From NCBI GenBank assembly GCA_045627405.1, contig JAZQNP010000093.1:13544-77543 (forward strand): a DNA stretch of 64,000 nt. Direction: 5' to 3'. Positions 16,938 through 25,407 of the stretch are shown here, piece after piece. Position numbers and translations under genes: made by a program. Position 1 is the first letter of the stretch, and every line of letters begins with the position of its first letter. The notes beneath the pieces were generated by a model. The model worked only from the letters and a program-made list of their open reading frames with translations. It was not told where the DNA came from and did not search any database. The stretch is from Firm-04 sp045627405. Its GTDB lineage: Bacteria; Bacillota; Clostridia; Oscillospirales; Ruminococcaceae.

Positions 16938-18167
16938 TGCCGGATTGTGCGGCATGAAAGCGGTCTGGAAATTCGCATTGCGGAGATGCCGGGCTTTGGT
17001 ACGGCATGTGCGCAGATCGGCGTGCGATACGGCTCTGTACATACCCGTTACCGGCAGAACGGCAGCATCCGGACGGTTCCGCAGGGCACGGCACATTTTT
17101 TGGAGCATCAGCTCTTTGAGAATGAAGACGGCAATGTGGACTATCAGTTTGCGGCACTCGGAGCTGCGAGCAACGCCTACACGGAGTTTGACAAGACGGT
17201 GTATTTTTTCCGCACGGCGCGGGATTTTCCGCAGGCACTCGCGCTGCTGCTGGATTTTGTACAAAAGCCGCATTTCACGGAAGAAAGTGTGGAAAAGGAG
17301 CGGAGCATCATCCTGCAAGAGTATGCCGACGCGCTGGACGATGCGGAAAGTGAGCTGTTTTTCCTGCTGCTGAACGGACTGTATCACAATCATCCTGTGC
17401 GGTATGACGTTCTCGGCACGGCAGAAAGCATTGCGCAGATTACACCGGAGCAGCTTCGGCTTGCATGGGAAGCGTTTTATCATCCGCAGAATATGGTGCT
17501 GTGCTGTGCGGGCAATCTGCATACGGCGGCTGTGCTGGAAACGGCAGACCGTCTGCTGCGCCCGCTGCCGCCTTTCAAGACGCAAGTGCTGTTTGATGAG
17601 GAGCCGGAGACAGTCGCATCGGCATATCAGTGCAAAAAAATGCCCGTCGGCAAAAAGCAGTTCGCAATCGGCTTTAAGTGTCCCCCTGTACCGGATGTCA
17701 TGCGGGAGCGGGAGCTGCTGCTCGGCTCGCTGGTGTTTGAGCTGATTGCAGGCAGCGCGTCCCCTCTGGTGCAGCGGCTGCTGGCAGAGGGCTGCATCCA
17801 TGACACGCTGACGGTGGACAGCTTTGCCGGAGACGGATGGTTTTCGCTGTTTGCCGAAGGGGAATCCGACGATCCGCAGGCGGTGCTGGATGCACTGCTG
17901 GAGGAGATCGAAACGGCAAACCGTGAGGGGCTGGATGCCGGACGGTTTGAGACACTCCGACGCTGTGCGTTCGGAGATCTGCTGATGAGCCGGAACAATC
18001 CGCCGGCAATGGCAGAGGCAATGCTGCAAGCGCATCTGTGCGGGACGGCATCGCCGGATCTGCGGATGCAGCTTCTGCCGCAGCTGACCGCAGAGGATGC
18101 ACAGGCATATCTTGCTTCTCATTTTCGCGGCGACCGCGTTTGTCTTGCGGTGATTGAACCGGAATAA
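16902..18167 (+). CDS. yfmH: M16 family zinc peptidase (YfmH type)
   Basis: A 421-residue active-type M16 protease. The inverted zinc motif is HFLEH in GTAHFLEHQLFE, with the downstream glutamate in EKERSIILQEYADALDD. It partners the preceding YfmF-like subunit; their reading frames overlap by four bases (GTGA). The N-terminus begins with four 9-base repeats encoding SD-rich peptide, and an ATG within the repeat (16920) is an alternative start. Substrate in this organism unknown. Confidence 0.83.
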   Translation: MSDVSDMSDVSDCRIVRHESGLEIRIAEMPGFGTACAQIGVRYGSVHTRYRQNGSIRTVPQGTAHFLEHQLFENEDGNVDYQFAALGAASNAYTEFDKTVYFFRTARDFPQALALLLDFVQKPHFTEESVEKERSIILQEYADALDDAESELFFLLLNGLYHNHPVRYDVLGTAESIAQITPEQLRLAWEAFYHPQNMVLCCAGNLHTAAVLETADRLLRPLPPFKTQVLFDEEPETVASAYQCKKMPVGKKQFAIGFKCPPVPDVMRERELLLGSLVFELIAGSASPLVQRLLAEGCIHDTLTVDSFAGDGWFSLFAEGESDDPQAVLDALLEEIETANREGLDAGRFETLRRCAFGDLLMSRNNPPAMAEAMLQAHLCGTASPDLRMQLLPQLTAEDAQAYLASHFRGDRVCLAVIEPE

Positions 18168-18185
18168 ACAGAAAGGATCCTTGTG

Positions 18186-19361
18186 ATGATGATTATGGCA
18201 CTGCTCTCGGAACTGTCTCTGACAGGACTGAGCGACAACGAGATTGTATTTCCGAAGCTGGGAATTGACCTGCATGTGAACAGTGAGGCGTTTACCGTGT
18301 TCGGCGCGACCGTGACATGGTACGGCGTCATCATTACCGTCGGCATGCTGCTGGCGATGGTCTACGGCTTTTCGCGGATGCGCAGCTTCGGACTGGATTC
18401 CGACCGGGCGATCGACGGCGTCATCGGCGGCGTCATCGGCGGGATCATCGGCGCGAGAGTGTATTATATCGCATTTCATTGGAGCGAATATGCCGGAGAC
18501 TGGAAAGCGATTTTCAACATCCGGAACGGCGGACTTGCGATCTACGGCGGCATCATCGGCGCGCTGCTGATCGGTTCACTGGTCTGCCGGCTGCGGAAGG
18601 TTCGCCTGCTGCCGATGTACGATCTTGTGGCACTGGGCTTCCTGATCGGACAGAGCATCGGACGCTGGGGCAATTTCACAAATCATGAGGCGTTCGGCGG
18701 CAACACGGACAGCATCTTCGGCATGTCGAGCGGACACATCCAGTCGTGGATTGCGTCTCATTATGCTGACGGCAGTGTGGCGGCATCGGAACCGGTGCAT
18801 CCGTGCTTTTTCTATGAGTCGATGTGGTGCCTGCTGGGATTTATCCTGCTGCACATCGTCTCAAAGAAGTGGCGCAAATTTGACGGGCAGATCTTTCTGA
18901 TGTACATTGTCTGGTACGGTGCGGGCAGATTCTTTATCGAGGGTCTGCGCACGGACAGTCTCTATCTCGGTACGGTCAAGGTGTCGCAGGCACTTGCGCT
19001 TGTTTCGGTCGTCACGGGTATCGTGCTGCTGCTGGTCATGTTCAGCCGTGTGAAGCGCATGGGAACCGATTACAAGCTCTACTTTGAAACCGCAGAATCC
19101 AAAGCACTGCTTGCCGAGGCGGATGCCCGTGAAGATACATGGGCGGAGAAGCACGGCAAAAAGTCCGGTAAGGACAGCGCAGAGGCGGCGGAAGTCACAC
19201 ATACCCTGCTGGATGCGGATGAAGCGGAGGCTCTTGCAAAAGAGCAGGCAGAAGTGCTTGCGGAGGCAGAGGATGCTGTCGAAGAAGCGGCAGAAGAGGC
19301 AGCGGATGCGGCGGTCAGCGAAGCGGAAGAAGCTGCCGAGGATGTCACAGAAGAAAATTGA
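18186..19361 (+). CDS. lgt: Prolipoprotein diacylglyceryl transferase with acidic C-terminal extension
   Basis: An integral membrane enzyme that moves diacylglycerol from phosphatidylglycerol to the lipobox cysteine of prolipoproteins. About seven transmembrane segments are evident. The Lgt signature is GQSIGRWGNFTNHEAFGG (about 156-173), with the catalytic region HPCFFYESMW and YGAGRFFIEGLRTDSL. The core ends near residue 295; about 95 further residues are Ala/Glu-rich, highly charged and predicted helical, making the protein (391 residues) much longer than the usual 260-300. It serves the many lipobox proteins of this window. The ATG at 18186 lies nine bases after AAAGG. Confidence 0.93.
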   Translation: MMIMALLSELSLTGLSDNEIVFPKLGIDLHVNSEAFTVFGATVTWYGVIITVGMLLAMVYGFSRMRSFGLDSDRAIDGVIGGVIGGIIGARVYYIAFHWSEYAGDWKAIFNIRNGGLAIYGGIIGALLIGSLVCRLRKVRLLPMYDLVALGFLIGQSIGRWGNFTNHEAFGGNTDSIFGMSSGHIQSWIASHYADGSVAASEPVHPCFFYESMWCLLGFILLHIVSKKWRKFDGQIFLMYIVWYGAGRFFIEGLRTDSLYLGTVKVSQALALVSVVTGIVLLLVMFSRVKRMGTDYKLYFETAESKALLAEADAREDTWAEKHGKKSGKDSAEAAEVTHTLLDADEAEALAKEQAEVLAEAEDAVEEAAEEAADAAVSEAEEAAEDVTEEN

Positions 19362-19406
19362 TACGGCAAAACTGTAAAGCGAAGATATATCAGGAGGAGA
19401 AATCAT

Positions 19407-20258
19407 ATGGCACAAATCATTGACGGCAAGAAGATTGCAGCAGATGTCAAAGCGCAGGTGCGCGCAGAGGTCGAGACGCTGAAAGCGCAGGGTGCAAAGC
19501 CGGGACTGGCAGTTGTTCTGGTCGGCAATAACCCCGCATCACGCGTGTATGTCTCCAACAAGGAGAAGGACTGTGCGGAGTGCGGCTTTGCATCCTATGA
19601 GTACGCACTGCCGGAGGAGACAACGGAGGCGGAGCTGCTGGAACTGGTGGACAAGCTGAACGGCGATCCCACAGTCAACGGCATTCTCGTGCAGCTTCCG
19701 CTGCCGAAGCAGATCTGTGAGCAGACGATTCTGCACGCGATCTCCCCTGCCAAGGATGTGGACGCATTTCATCCGGAGAATGTCGGTCATATCATGATCG
19801 GAGATTTCAACTTTCTGCCGTGTACGCCCGCGGGTGTCATTGAGATGCTGGATGCCATGCAGATTGACATTGCCGGCAAGCACTGTGTCGTCATCGGCAG
19901 AAGCAATATTGTCGGCAAGCCGATGGCAATGCTCCTGCTGCACCGCCACGGAACGGTCACGATCTGTCACTCGCGCACGCCGGATCTTGCAGAGCAGACC
20001 CGTCAGGCAGATATTCTGGTTGCGGCGGTCGGAAAGGCGGATTTTGTCACCGCAGATATGGTGAAAGAGGGTGCCGTTGTCATTGACGTCGGCATGAACC
20101 GCAATGCGGAGGGCAAGCTGGTCGGTGATGTGTGCTATGACGCGGTCGCGGAGAAAGCGTCTGCGATTACGCCAGTGCCGGGCGGTGTCGGTCCCATGAC
20201 CCGTGCCATTCTGATGCGCAATACCCTGACCGCAGCAAAATTGCAGCAAAAACAGTAA
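19407..20258 (+). CDS. folD: Bifunctional methylenetetrahydrofolate dehydrogenase/cyclohydrolase
   Basis: A 283-residue FolD interconverting 5,10-methylene-, methenyl- and 10-formyl-tetrahydrofolate with NADP. Visible motifs are the substrate-binding YVSNKEKDCAECG (catalytic lysine in the S-N-K-E-K segment), NGILVQLPLPKQ, the dinucleotide region VVIGRSNIVGKPMA and the C-terminal PVPGGVGPMT. AGGAGG precedes the ATG. It lies 45 bases after lgt and may share its transcript. Confidence 0.96.
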   Translation: MAQIIDGKKIAADVKAQVRAEVETLKAQGAKPGLAVVLVGNNPASRVYVSNKEKDCAECGFASYEYALPEETTEAELLELVDKLNGDPTVNGILVQLPLPKQICEQTILHAISPAKDVDAFHPENVGHIMIGDFNFLPCTPAGVIEMLDAMQIDIAGKHCVVIGRSNIVGKPMAMLLLHRHGTVTICHSRTPDLAEQTRQADILVAAVGKADFVTADMVKEGAVVIDVGMNRNAEGKLVGDVCYDAVAEKASAITPVPGGVGPMTRAILMRNTLTAAKLQQKQ

Positions 20259-20269
20259 AAACATATGCA

Positions 20270-20310
20270 AACACCCGCTTCGGACGAGCATTCCGGAGCG
20301 GGTGTTTTTT
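20270..20310. terminator. Bidirectional rho-independent terminator
   Basis: AACACCCGCT(T/C)CGG arms with a short loop, six T on the plus strand and an A-rich flank on the left. It separates folD from the convergent gene ending at 20314. Confidence 0.9.
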
Positions 20311-20313
20311 GTA

Positions 20314-20895
20314 TCAGATAGTTTCTTTTCGCACGGATACGGAGGCGAGCATGGGTTCGACGAAGCGATGCGCCTCCAAGCGGATGCCGGTGAACTGCAT
20401 CAGGAAGACGGCGTCCCGCACCTGAATGAGGTGCATGCAGGCGAGTGTGCCGACCGGCTCCGACCGCCACCATGCCGTCAGCGTCGGGGAATGATCGAGA
20501 TACCCGTAGCTGACCTGCGGCGTGCTGTGCATCGGGATTGCCTCACAGAAATACCGCTGCAATTCTGAACCGGTCAGCGTGCGGATGCGGACGGAGGAAA
20601 GCGGTAGCTGCATGACAGTCAGCCGCACATCGCCGCTGCCCACGAAGACCGCATTGCCGTTTGCCTGTTTTTCCATATGAAAGTCCAGCGGCATGGAAAA
20701 GGACAGTGCGCCGTTGCAGCAGACAGCCGGTTTCGGCAGCAGTGTCACCGCGCCGATCTGACGGGCAGAACGCAGAGAATGCCGTTTGGCGCGGATTTTC
20801 TGCACGAGCATACAGCAAAGAAAGCCTGCGGCTGCGGCAAGCAGCACTGCAATCAGAAGCTGATGCGCAGAAAACGTGCCGGTCAAAAGCAGCAT
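20314..20895 (-). CDS. Hypothetical membrane-anchored protein
   Basis: A 193-residue product of no recognised family. One N-terminal transmembrane segment (about 11-31) and a basic stop-transfer (KIRAKRH) precede a soluble domain of mixed strands (LSFSMPLDFHMEKQANGNAV, then VSYGYLDHSPTLTAWW). GGAGG lies six bases before the ATG. It is 20 bases downstream of the degenerate VanY-like gene and probably cotranscribed with it. Confidence 0.65.
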   Translation of the reverse strand: MLLLTGTFSAHQLLIAVLLAAAAGFLCCMLVQKIRAKRHSLRSARQIGAVTLLPKPAVCCNGALSFSMPLDFHMEKQANGNAVFVGSGDVRLTVMQLPLSSVRIRTLTGSELQRYFCEAIPMHSTPQVSYGYLDHSPTLTAWWRSEPVGTLACMHLIQVRDAVFLMQFTGIRLEAHRFVEPMLASVSVRKETI

Positions 20896-20915
20896 GATTT
20901 GCCTCCTTTTCGGAA

Positions 20916-21932
20916 TCAGCCGGCGTATGCCGTCACGATAAAGCCGTCAACATTGTTGCCGGAAATGTCCCATGTGCCGCTCGTCGGCACCGGAACCGCG
21001 GTATCGCCGGATGCACTTGCGGGGACATAATAGATCTGATAGGTCTGCTCTGATGTGCTGTATTCGAGCATGCTCTGCCCGAACTGATATTCGTCTTTGA
21101 GCATTTGGAGATATTCTTCGAGGCACAGATTATGCTCCTCGATATAGGCTGCATGCGGTACGCCGACATAGCGGATTGCGGTATAGGTTGCGCGCTCGCC
21201 GGTCTGCTCGGTCTTATCCTGCGGATAGCGGAGAATATAGCCGTAGCTTGCCATGTGGTCAAACAGCCATGTATACGGAGAAATATAGGAGATGTAATCA
21301 TAGGAGCCGCTGTTGAGTTTCAGATGCAGCTGCACATCGAGACCGGTTGCAGATTCGGCATTGCTGTGATCGACACCGGATTCGAGGTAGCCGTAATTGA
21401 ACATGATCTCAGCATTTTCCGTCGCGGAATAATAGGCACGCATCAGGCGGTTGAACTGTGCGACTGCTGTTTTGTCGAGTGTGATTTTCCCCGGATAGGA
21501 GATTGCATAGGTCGAGGGGCGGTCAGCAGATGTTGAAACCTTGATGAGGTCGGGATCATCCTTGGTGAGTGCCGAGGGATGCTCACCGTTGACAAGAATC
21601 AGCGTTCCCTTGTGTACAGCATCTTCCATCGTGGTGACATACTGATAATCCGACGGCAGATCGGCACCGGAGGCATCGGCAGCGGGGTCTGCTCCGGACA
21701 TTTCGCCGGATGCGCCGCTGTCAGCAGATCCGTTTCCGTTGCCTGCGGAGGCATTGACACCGGAGGCTTGGCTGCTGCCGCTTTGCTGCGGATCCGAAGT
21801 CTCGTCACCGTGCTTGCCGCAGCTATGTACGCAGGAGCCGAGCAGGAAGATCAAAATTACAAGAATGACCGCAGCCACAGTGACGCGGTCCCATCGGATA
21901 TGACGCCTGCGGCGGGGTTGTTGATAAGCCAT
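20916..21932 (-). CDS. VanY-like (M15B) D-Ala-D-Ala carboxypeptidase homologue lacking the zinc ligands
   Basis: A 338-residue protein with an N-terminal anchor (about 16-34), a Gly/Ser/Ala-rich low-complexity linker and a C-terminal domain related to M15B peptidases. The overall pattern is retained (YGYLESGVDHSNAESATGLDV, WLFDHMASYGYILRYPQDK, IRYVGVPHAAYIEEHNLCLEEY), but the zinc motif S-x-H-x-x-G-x-x-x-D reads AESATGLDVQ and the WH of the third motif is replaced by TA. A structural or regulatory pseudoenzyme is inferred. Compare the intact paralogue at 12.6-14.0 kb. The ATG follows AAGGAG by nine bases. Confidence 0.75.
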   Translation of the reverse strand: MAYQQPRRRRHIRWDRVTVAAVILVILIFLLGSCVHSCGKHGDETSDPQQSGSSQASGVNASAGNGNGSADSGASGEMSGADPAADASGADLPSDYQYVTTMEDAVHKGTLILVNGEHPSALTKDDPDLIKVSTSADRPSTYAISYPGKITLDKTAVAQFNRLMRAYYSATENAEIMFNYGYLESGVDHSNAESATGLDVQLHLKLNSGSYDYISYISPYTWLFDHMASYGYILRYPQDKTEQTGERATYTAIRYVGVPHAAYIEEHNLCLEEYLQMLKDEYQFGQSMLEYSTSEQTYQIYYVPASASGDTAVPVPTSGTWDISGNNVDGFIVTAYAG

Positions 21933-21954
21933 GAAAGACTGCTCCTTTTCTTTT

Positions 21955-21991
21955 GAAAAAAGCACAGTCTCACGCGGGTGTGAGACTGTGC
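21955..21991 (-). terminator. Rho-independent terminator of pspA
   Basis: GCACAGTCTCA / TGAGACTGTGC hairpin followed by TTTTTT on the minus strand, 28 bases after the pspA stop. Confidence 0.92.
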
Positions 21992-22018
21992 CGCATGTTC
22001 ACATGCTTGATTTTTTGA

Positions 22019-22774
22019 TCAGACCTCTGCGGGGGTCTCTGCCGCAGCCGCTGCGACCTCTGCTTCGAGTGCAGCCAGATCGTCTGCGAGCGTTGCCTCG
22101 GAGGGCATCATGCCCATCTCGGTCATGAGGCGTTCCAGCTCTGTATCGACCTTTGCATTGCGTTCAAGCTCCTCGAAGGTTGCGACCTCTTCGGGCTTGC
22201 CGGCACCGATGATCTCGCTGAATGCAGCAGCCTCAGCCTCTTTGCGCTCGATCTTCTCCTCCATCTTGGAGAGCTTATCGAAGCTGCTGTGGGTGTCGAT
22301 GCCGCCGATGGACTGTGCCAGCTCTTTGGTGGTATCCGCCATCTGCGAACGGGCAATGAGCATTGCCTCGCGGGATTTTGCTTCCTGCATCTTTGCTTTC
22401 AGGGTTTCGACCTGTGCGCGGATTGCCTCGGTCTGGTTGGAGATGGTCTCATACATTTCGCGGTAATTTGCGACATCTTCATCCGCCTTGACCTTGCTTG
22501 CGAGGGCTTTCTTTGCGAGTTCGGTATCGCCTGCTTTCAGAGCAGCTTTTGCGCGGGATTCCCAGCTTGCAGAAACTGCGCACGCATTGCGGTACTGTTT
22601 TTCGACCATGCGCTCACTGGCAACAGCCTTGCCGAGAGCCTGTGTAGACTTGGTGAGTTCCTTCTGCATGTCTGCGATGATCTGCTTTACCAGCTTTTCC
22701 GGATCCTCCGCCTTGTCGAGCATATCATTGATATTCGCCTTAAAAATATCACTGATTCGTGAGAAAATGCCCAT
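22019..22774 (-). CDS. pspA: PspA/IM30 (ESCRT-III-like) membrane stress protein
   Basis: A 251-residue, almost entirely helical coiled-coil protein beginning MGIFSRISDIFKANINDML, the membrane-binding amphipathic helix of PspA/IM30. DPEKLVKQIIADMQKEL and the conserved ASWESRAKAALKAGDTELAKKAL are family hallmarks. Members polymerise on damaged inner membrane and limit proton leakage. The Ala/Glu-rich C-terminus is short. It is monocistronic with its own consensus promoter and terminator; no PspF- or LiaR-type regulator adjoins. Confidence 0.93.
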   Translation of the reverse strand: MGIFSRISDIFKANINDMLDKAEDPEKLVKQIIADMQKELTKSTQALGKAVASERMVEKQYRNACAVSASWESRAKAALKAGDTELAKKALASKVKADEDVANYREMYETISNQTEAIRAQVETLKAKMQEAKSREAMLIARSQMADTTKELAQSIGGIDTHSSFDKLSKMEEKIERKEAEAAAFSEIIGAGKPEEVATFEELERNAKVDTELERLMTEMGMMPSEATLADDLAALEAEVAAAAAETPAEV

Positions 22775-22850
22775 CTCTGAACCCTCCTGTAATGATCATG
22801 TTATGTGAAAAGTGGGCGGGAATTTCCACAGCCCGCCGCTGTGCATTTTC

Positions 22851-22879
22851 ATTATAACAGAGTTTTCGCGGTTTGTCAA
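22851..22879 (-). promoter_or_regulatory. Perfect-consensus sigma-A promoter of pspA
   Basis: TTGACA, 17 bases, TATAAT on the minus strand, about 76 bases upstream of the start. Confidence 0.88.
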
Positions 22880-22919
22880 GCAAAAACTGTCCGATTTCAT
22901 GAAAATGAAACAATTTCGG

Positions 22920-23921
22920 TCACAGGTTTTTCTGCGTAAAATTCCAGCTGTCTTTGCACATTGTCAGCAGATCGGAATGCGCCTCCCAGCGGAGCAGTGT
23001 CTTTGCTTTTGAGGCATCGGCATAGGACTCTGCGATGTCGCCGTCTCTGCGCGGGGCGACCTCGTAGGGCAGCGTTTTACCGCAGGCAGCTTCGTAGGCA
23101 TGCAGCACCTCAAAGACGGAAGAGCCGTTTCCGGTGCCGAGATTGATGGCTTCAAACCCGCGCAGTGTCTGCGCGTAATGCAGTGCGCATAGATGTCCCT
23201 TTGCGAGATCGACCACATGGATATAGTCGCGGATGCCGGTGCCGTCGGGTGTGTCGTAGTCATCACCGAAGATGTTCAGGTGTTCGAGCTGTCCAAGTGC
23301 GACCTTGGCGATAAACGGCACGAGATTGTTCGGGATGCCGTTCGGATTTTCACCGATATATCCGGAGGGATGCGCGCCGATCGGGTTGAAATAGCGCAGG
23401 GAGACGATTGCCCATTCCGGATCTGCGGCTGCCGTATCCATGAGTATCTGCTCAATCATCTGTTTTGTCCAGCCGTATGGATTGGTTGCAGAGGTCGGCA
23501 TATTCTCTGTAAACGGCACGGGATTGTGCATGCCGTAGACGGTGGCGGAGCTGGAAAATACGATTTTCTTGCAGCCGTTTGCTGCCATCGCTTCCAGCAG
23601 ATTGAGTGTACCCGTGAGATTATTGTGATAATAGCGCAGGGGGATCTGACAGGATTCCCCGACGGCTTTCAGTCCTGCAAAGTGAATGACCGCATCGGCT
23701 TTGTTCTCCGAAAAGAAGCGGAAAACGGCGTCTCTGTCGCAGAGATCCAGCTCTGCGAGTGCGGGACGCTGCCCAGTAATCTTGGCGATGTGATCCAGCG
23801 CATCCGGCTTGCTGTTGGAGAAATTATCAATGACCGTGACCGAAAAGCCCGCCTGCTGCAATTCGACGACCGTATGGCTGCCGATAAAACCGGCACCGCC
23901 GGTGACAACGATATGTGACAT
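22920..23921 (-). CDS. galE: UDP-glucose 4-epimerase
   Basis: A 333-residue extended short-chain dehydrogenase interconverting UDP-glucose and UDP-galactose. The NAD-binding TGGAGFIGSH lies at the N-terminus, DNFSNSK and HFAGLKAVGES follow, the catalytic serine is in FSSSATVYG, and the catalytic Tyr/Lys pair follows in NPYGWTKQMIE. RYFNPIGAHPSGYIGENPNGIPNNL is the substrate region. It is the last gene of a minus-strand run with the MurL-like gene and split transketolase. The ATG at 23921 lies eight bases after GGAG; an upstream GTG abuts that site. Confidence 0.95.
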   Translation of the reverse strand: MSHIVVTGGAGFIGSHTVVELQQAGFSVTVIDNFSNSKPDALDHIAKITGQRPALAELDLCDRDAVFRFFSENKADAVIHFAGLKAVGESCQIPLRYYHNNLTGTLNLLEAMAANGCKKIVFSSSATVYGMHNPVPFTENMPTSATNPYGWTKQMIEQILMDTAAADPEWAIVSLRYFNPIGAHPSGYIGENPNGIPNNLVPFIAKVALGQLEHLNIFGDDYDTPDGTGIRDYIHVVDLAKGHLCALHYAQTLRGFEAINLGTGNGSSVFEVLHAYEAACGKTLPYEVAPRRDGDIAESYADASKAKTLLRWEAHSDLLTMCKDSWNFTQKNL

Positions 23922-23960
23922 ATCTTTCACTCCGTTCTGAGATCCGGCATATCCGCCGGT

Positions 23961-25331
23961 TTATTCTGCGTTGCAGTATTGGGTGACGCAATCGTGCCGC
24001 ACCAGCTCTGCCAGCTGCGGCGGCAGATTGTGCCGGTCATCCCATTCTTTTCCGAATGTGGGCGCGATCGTGTGATATTCCGCATAGAGCGGCGAAGCCT
24101 TGTATGCTTTCAGCAGCAGCGGCAGCGGTTCGCCGTGTTGTTCCGCCCGTGCAGCCGCAAGGCAGAGGGAGATGTTCACCTCTTTGCGGCTGCCGACGCA
24201 TTCAAACGGCTTATTCGGCAGCGCACCGCACAGTTCTTTGAGAACCGGCTCCATTTCCGGCAGATTGAAGATGTCCGAACGCAGCAGCCGCACAATCTCC
24301 GCATAGGGCAGGAACGGCGACAAAATCACCGCGACGAACAGGCATTTTGCGCAGTGTCCGCACCATTTGTCCTCCTTTGCGCCGGCATTGCAGCTCCGGA
24401 AGATCTCGTGATACGCAGTCGGAAGCGATGCAAAATACCGCGCAATCTGGAATTCTGTCAGCGGGCGCAGCAGACTGAAATAGCGCACGCCGGTTTTCAG
24501 ATAGGCTTTCTCATATGCAGCGAAATCGCGCTCAAACGCATAGCTTTTGGAATACTGGTGATTGACTTCCGCTTCACTGACGGTTGCTTCGCTTGCCGAG
24601 GATTCGTTCGAGAGAATGACAGATTGCAGGCCGTGCAGATATGCCGTCAGCACCGAGGAGAATGCGACAATCGCGGAAAACGGCGTGTGACCGTTCAAAA
24701 AGCCGCGCTTGTTGCATTCCAGCATATTGGGATCCAGTGTGCGCTTCGGTTCGAGAATGCGCGCCTTCGGGATGCCTGCATAAAGCGCAGCCTGCTCCGA
24801 GGAATCGCGGTGATTGATCTGAAACGCAAACGCATCACCGAGCTGATCTTTGAGCAGATTCAGCGTGACAATCGAATCCTTGCCGCCGCCGACCGGAATC
24901 AGCTTGCCGGAGAGCGGCTTTTGCGCTTGTGCATCGGGCAGTGCATCGCCCTCACAGACAATCTGCATGAAGCTGTCAAAATCGGTCTCAATACCGTTGC
25001 GGTAGAAAAATTCACCGAGTCCCCCGAAATACAGCCGTTTCCACCACTCCGCCTGCTCCGGTGTGATCTGCTGCCGGATGCGCACGGTCGGGGAACAGGT
25101 GATCTTCCAGTAGCTGACCAGCTCTGTCATGCCGAGCGAGAAGATCAGACGTTGCAGCGCGGGAGCGCTGAGATCAGGTTCTTCGCAGGGGATTTCCCAT
25201 GTCGGCGCAAAGCTGCACAAGCCGGTGATTTCAAACTGATAGGTAATGCACAGTTTGCCGGATGTATACCGATCGGAAGCTCCGTGAAAAATAAATTCAG
25301 GATACTGCTCCCGCAGCGCGGTGAATGTCAT
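23961..25331 (-). CDS. murL: MurL-like UDP-MurNAc-L-Ala-L-Glu epimerase
   Basis: A 456-residue protein resembling MurL, which inverts the glutamate of UDP-MurNAc-L-Ala-L-Glu to D-Glu with ATP in Xanthomonas. Visible features are a PP-loop-like LIPVGGGKDSIVTLNLL (about 170), NHRDSSEQAALYAGIP, LSNESSASEATVSEAEVNHQYS with the following FERDF helix, and a zinc-ribbon-like CNAGAKEDKWCGHCAKC. The assignment is by remembered family pattern and not by alignment. It lies 40 bases before galE and 76 bases after the transketolase gene. GGAGG six bases before the ATG fixes the start. Confidence 0.65.
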   Translation of the reverse strand: MTFTALREQYPEFIFHGASDRYTSGKLCITYQFEITGLCSFAPTWEIPCEEPDLSAPALQRLIFSLGMTELVSYWKITCSPTVRIRQQITPEQAEWWKRLYFGGLGEFFYRNGIETDFDSFMQIVCEGDALPDAQAQKPLSGKLIPVGGGKDSIVTLNLLKDQLGDAFAFQINHRDSSEQAALYAGIPKARILEPKRTLDPNMLECNKRGFLNGHTPFSAIVAFSSVLTAYLHGLQSVILSNESSASEATVSEAEVNHQYSKSYAFERDFAAYEKAYLKTGVRYFSLLRPLTEFQIARYFASLPTAYHEIFRSCNAGAKEDKWCGHCAKCLFVAVILSPFLPYAEIVRLLRSDIFNLPEMEPVLKELCGALPNKPFECVGSRKEVNISLCLAAARAEQHGEPLPLLLKAYKASPLYAEYHTIAPTFGKEWDDRHNLPPQLAELVRHDCVTQYCNAE

Positions 25332-25407
25332 AAAATGCCTCCAAAAGACACGGAATCCGGAGCGCGGAATCGTTTGCAATCCGCACCCCGAACTCTCTGT
25401 CCTGTAA

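Noticed and set aside
25332..25407. Terminator between the transketolase and MurL-like genes
   Set aside because: Only a weak GCGGAT/ATTCCGC pairing and no T tract; the four genes are better read as one transcript.
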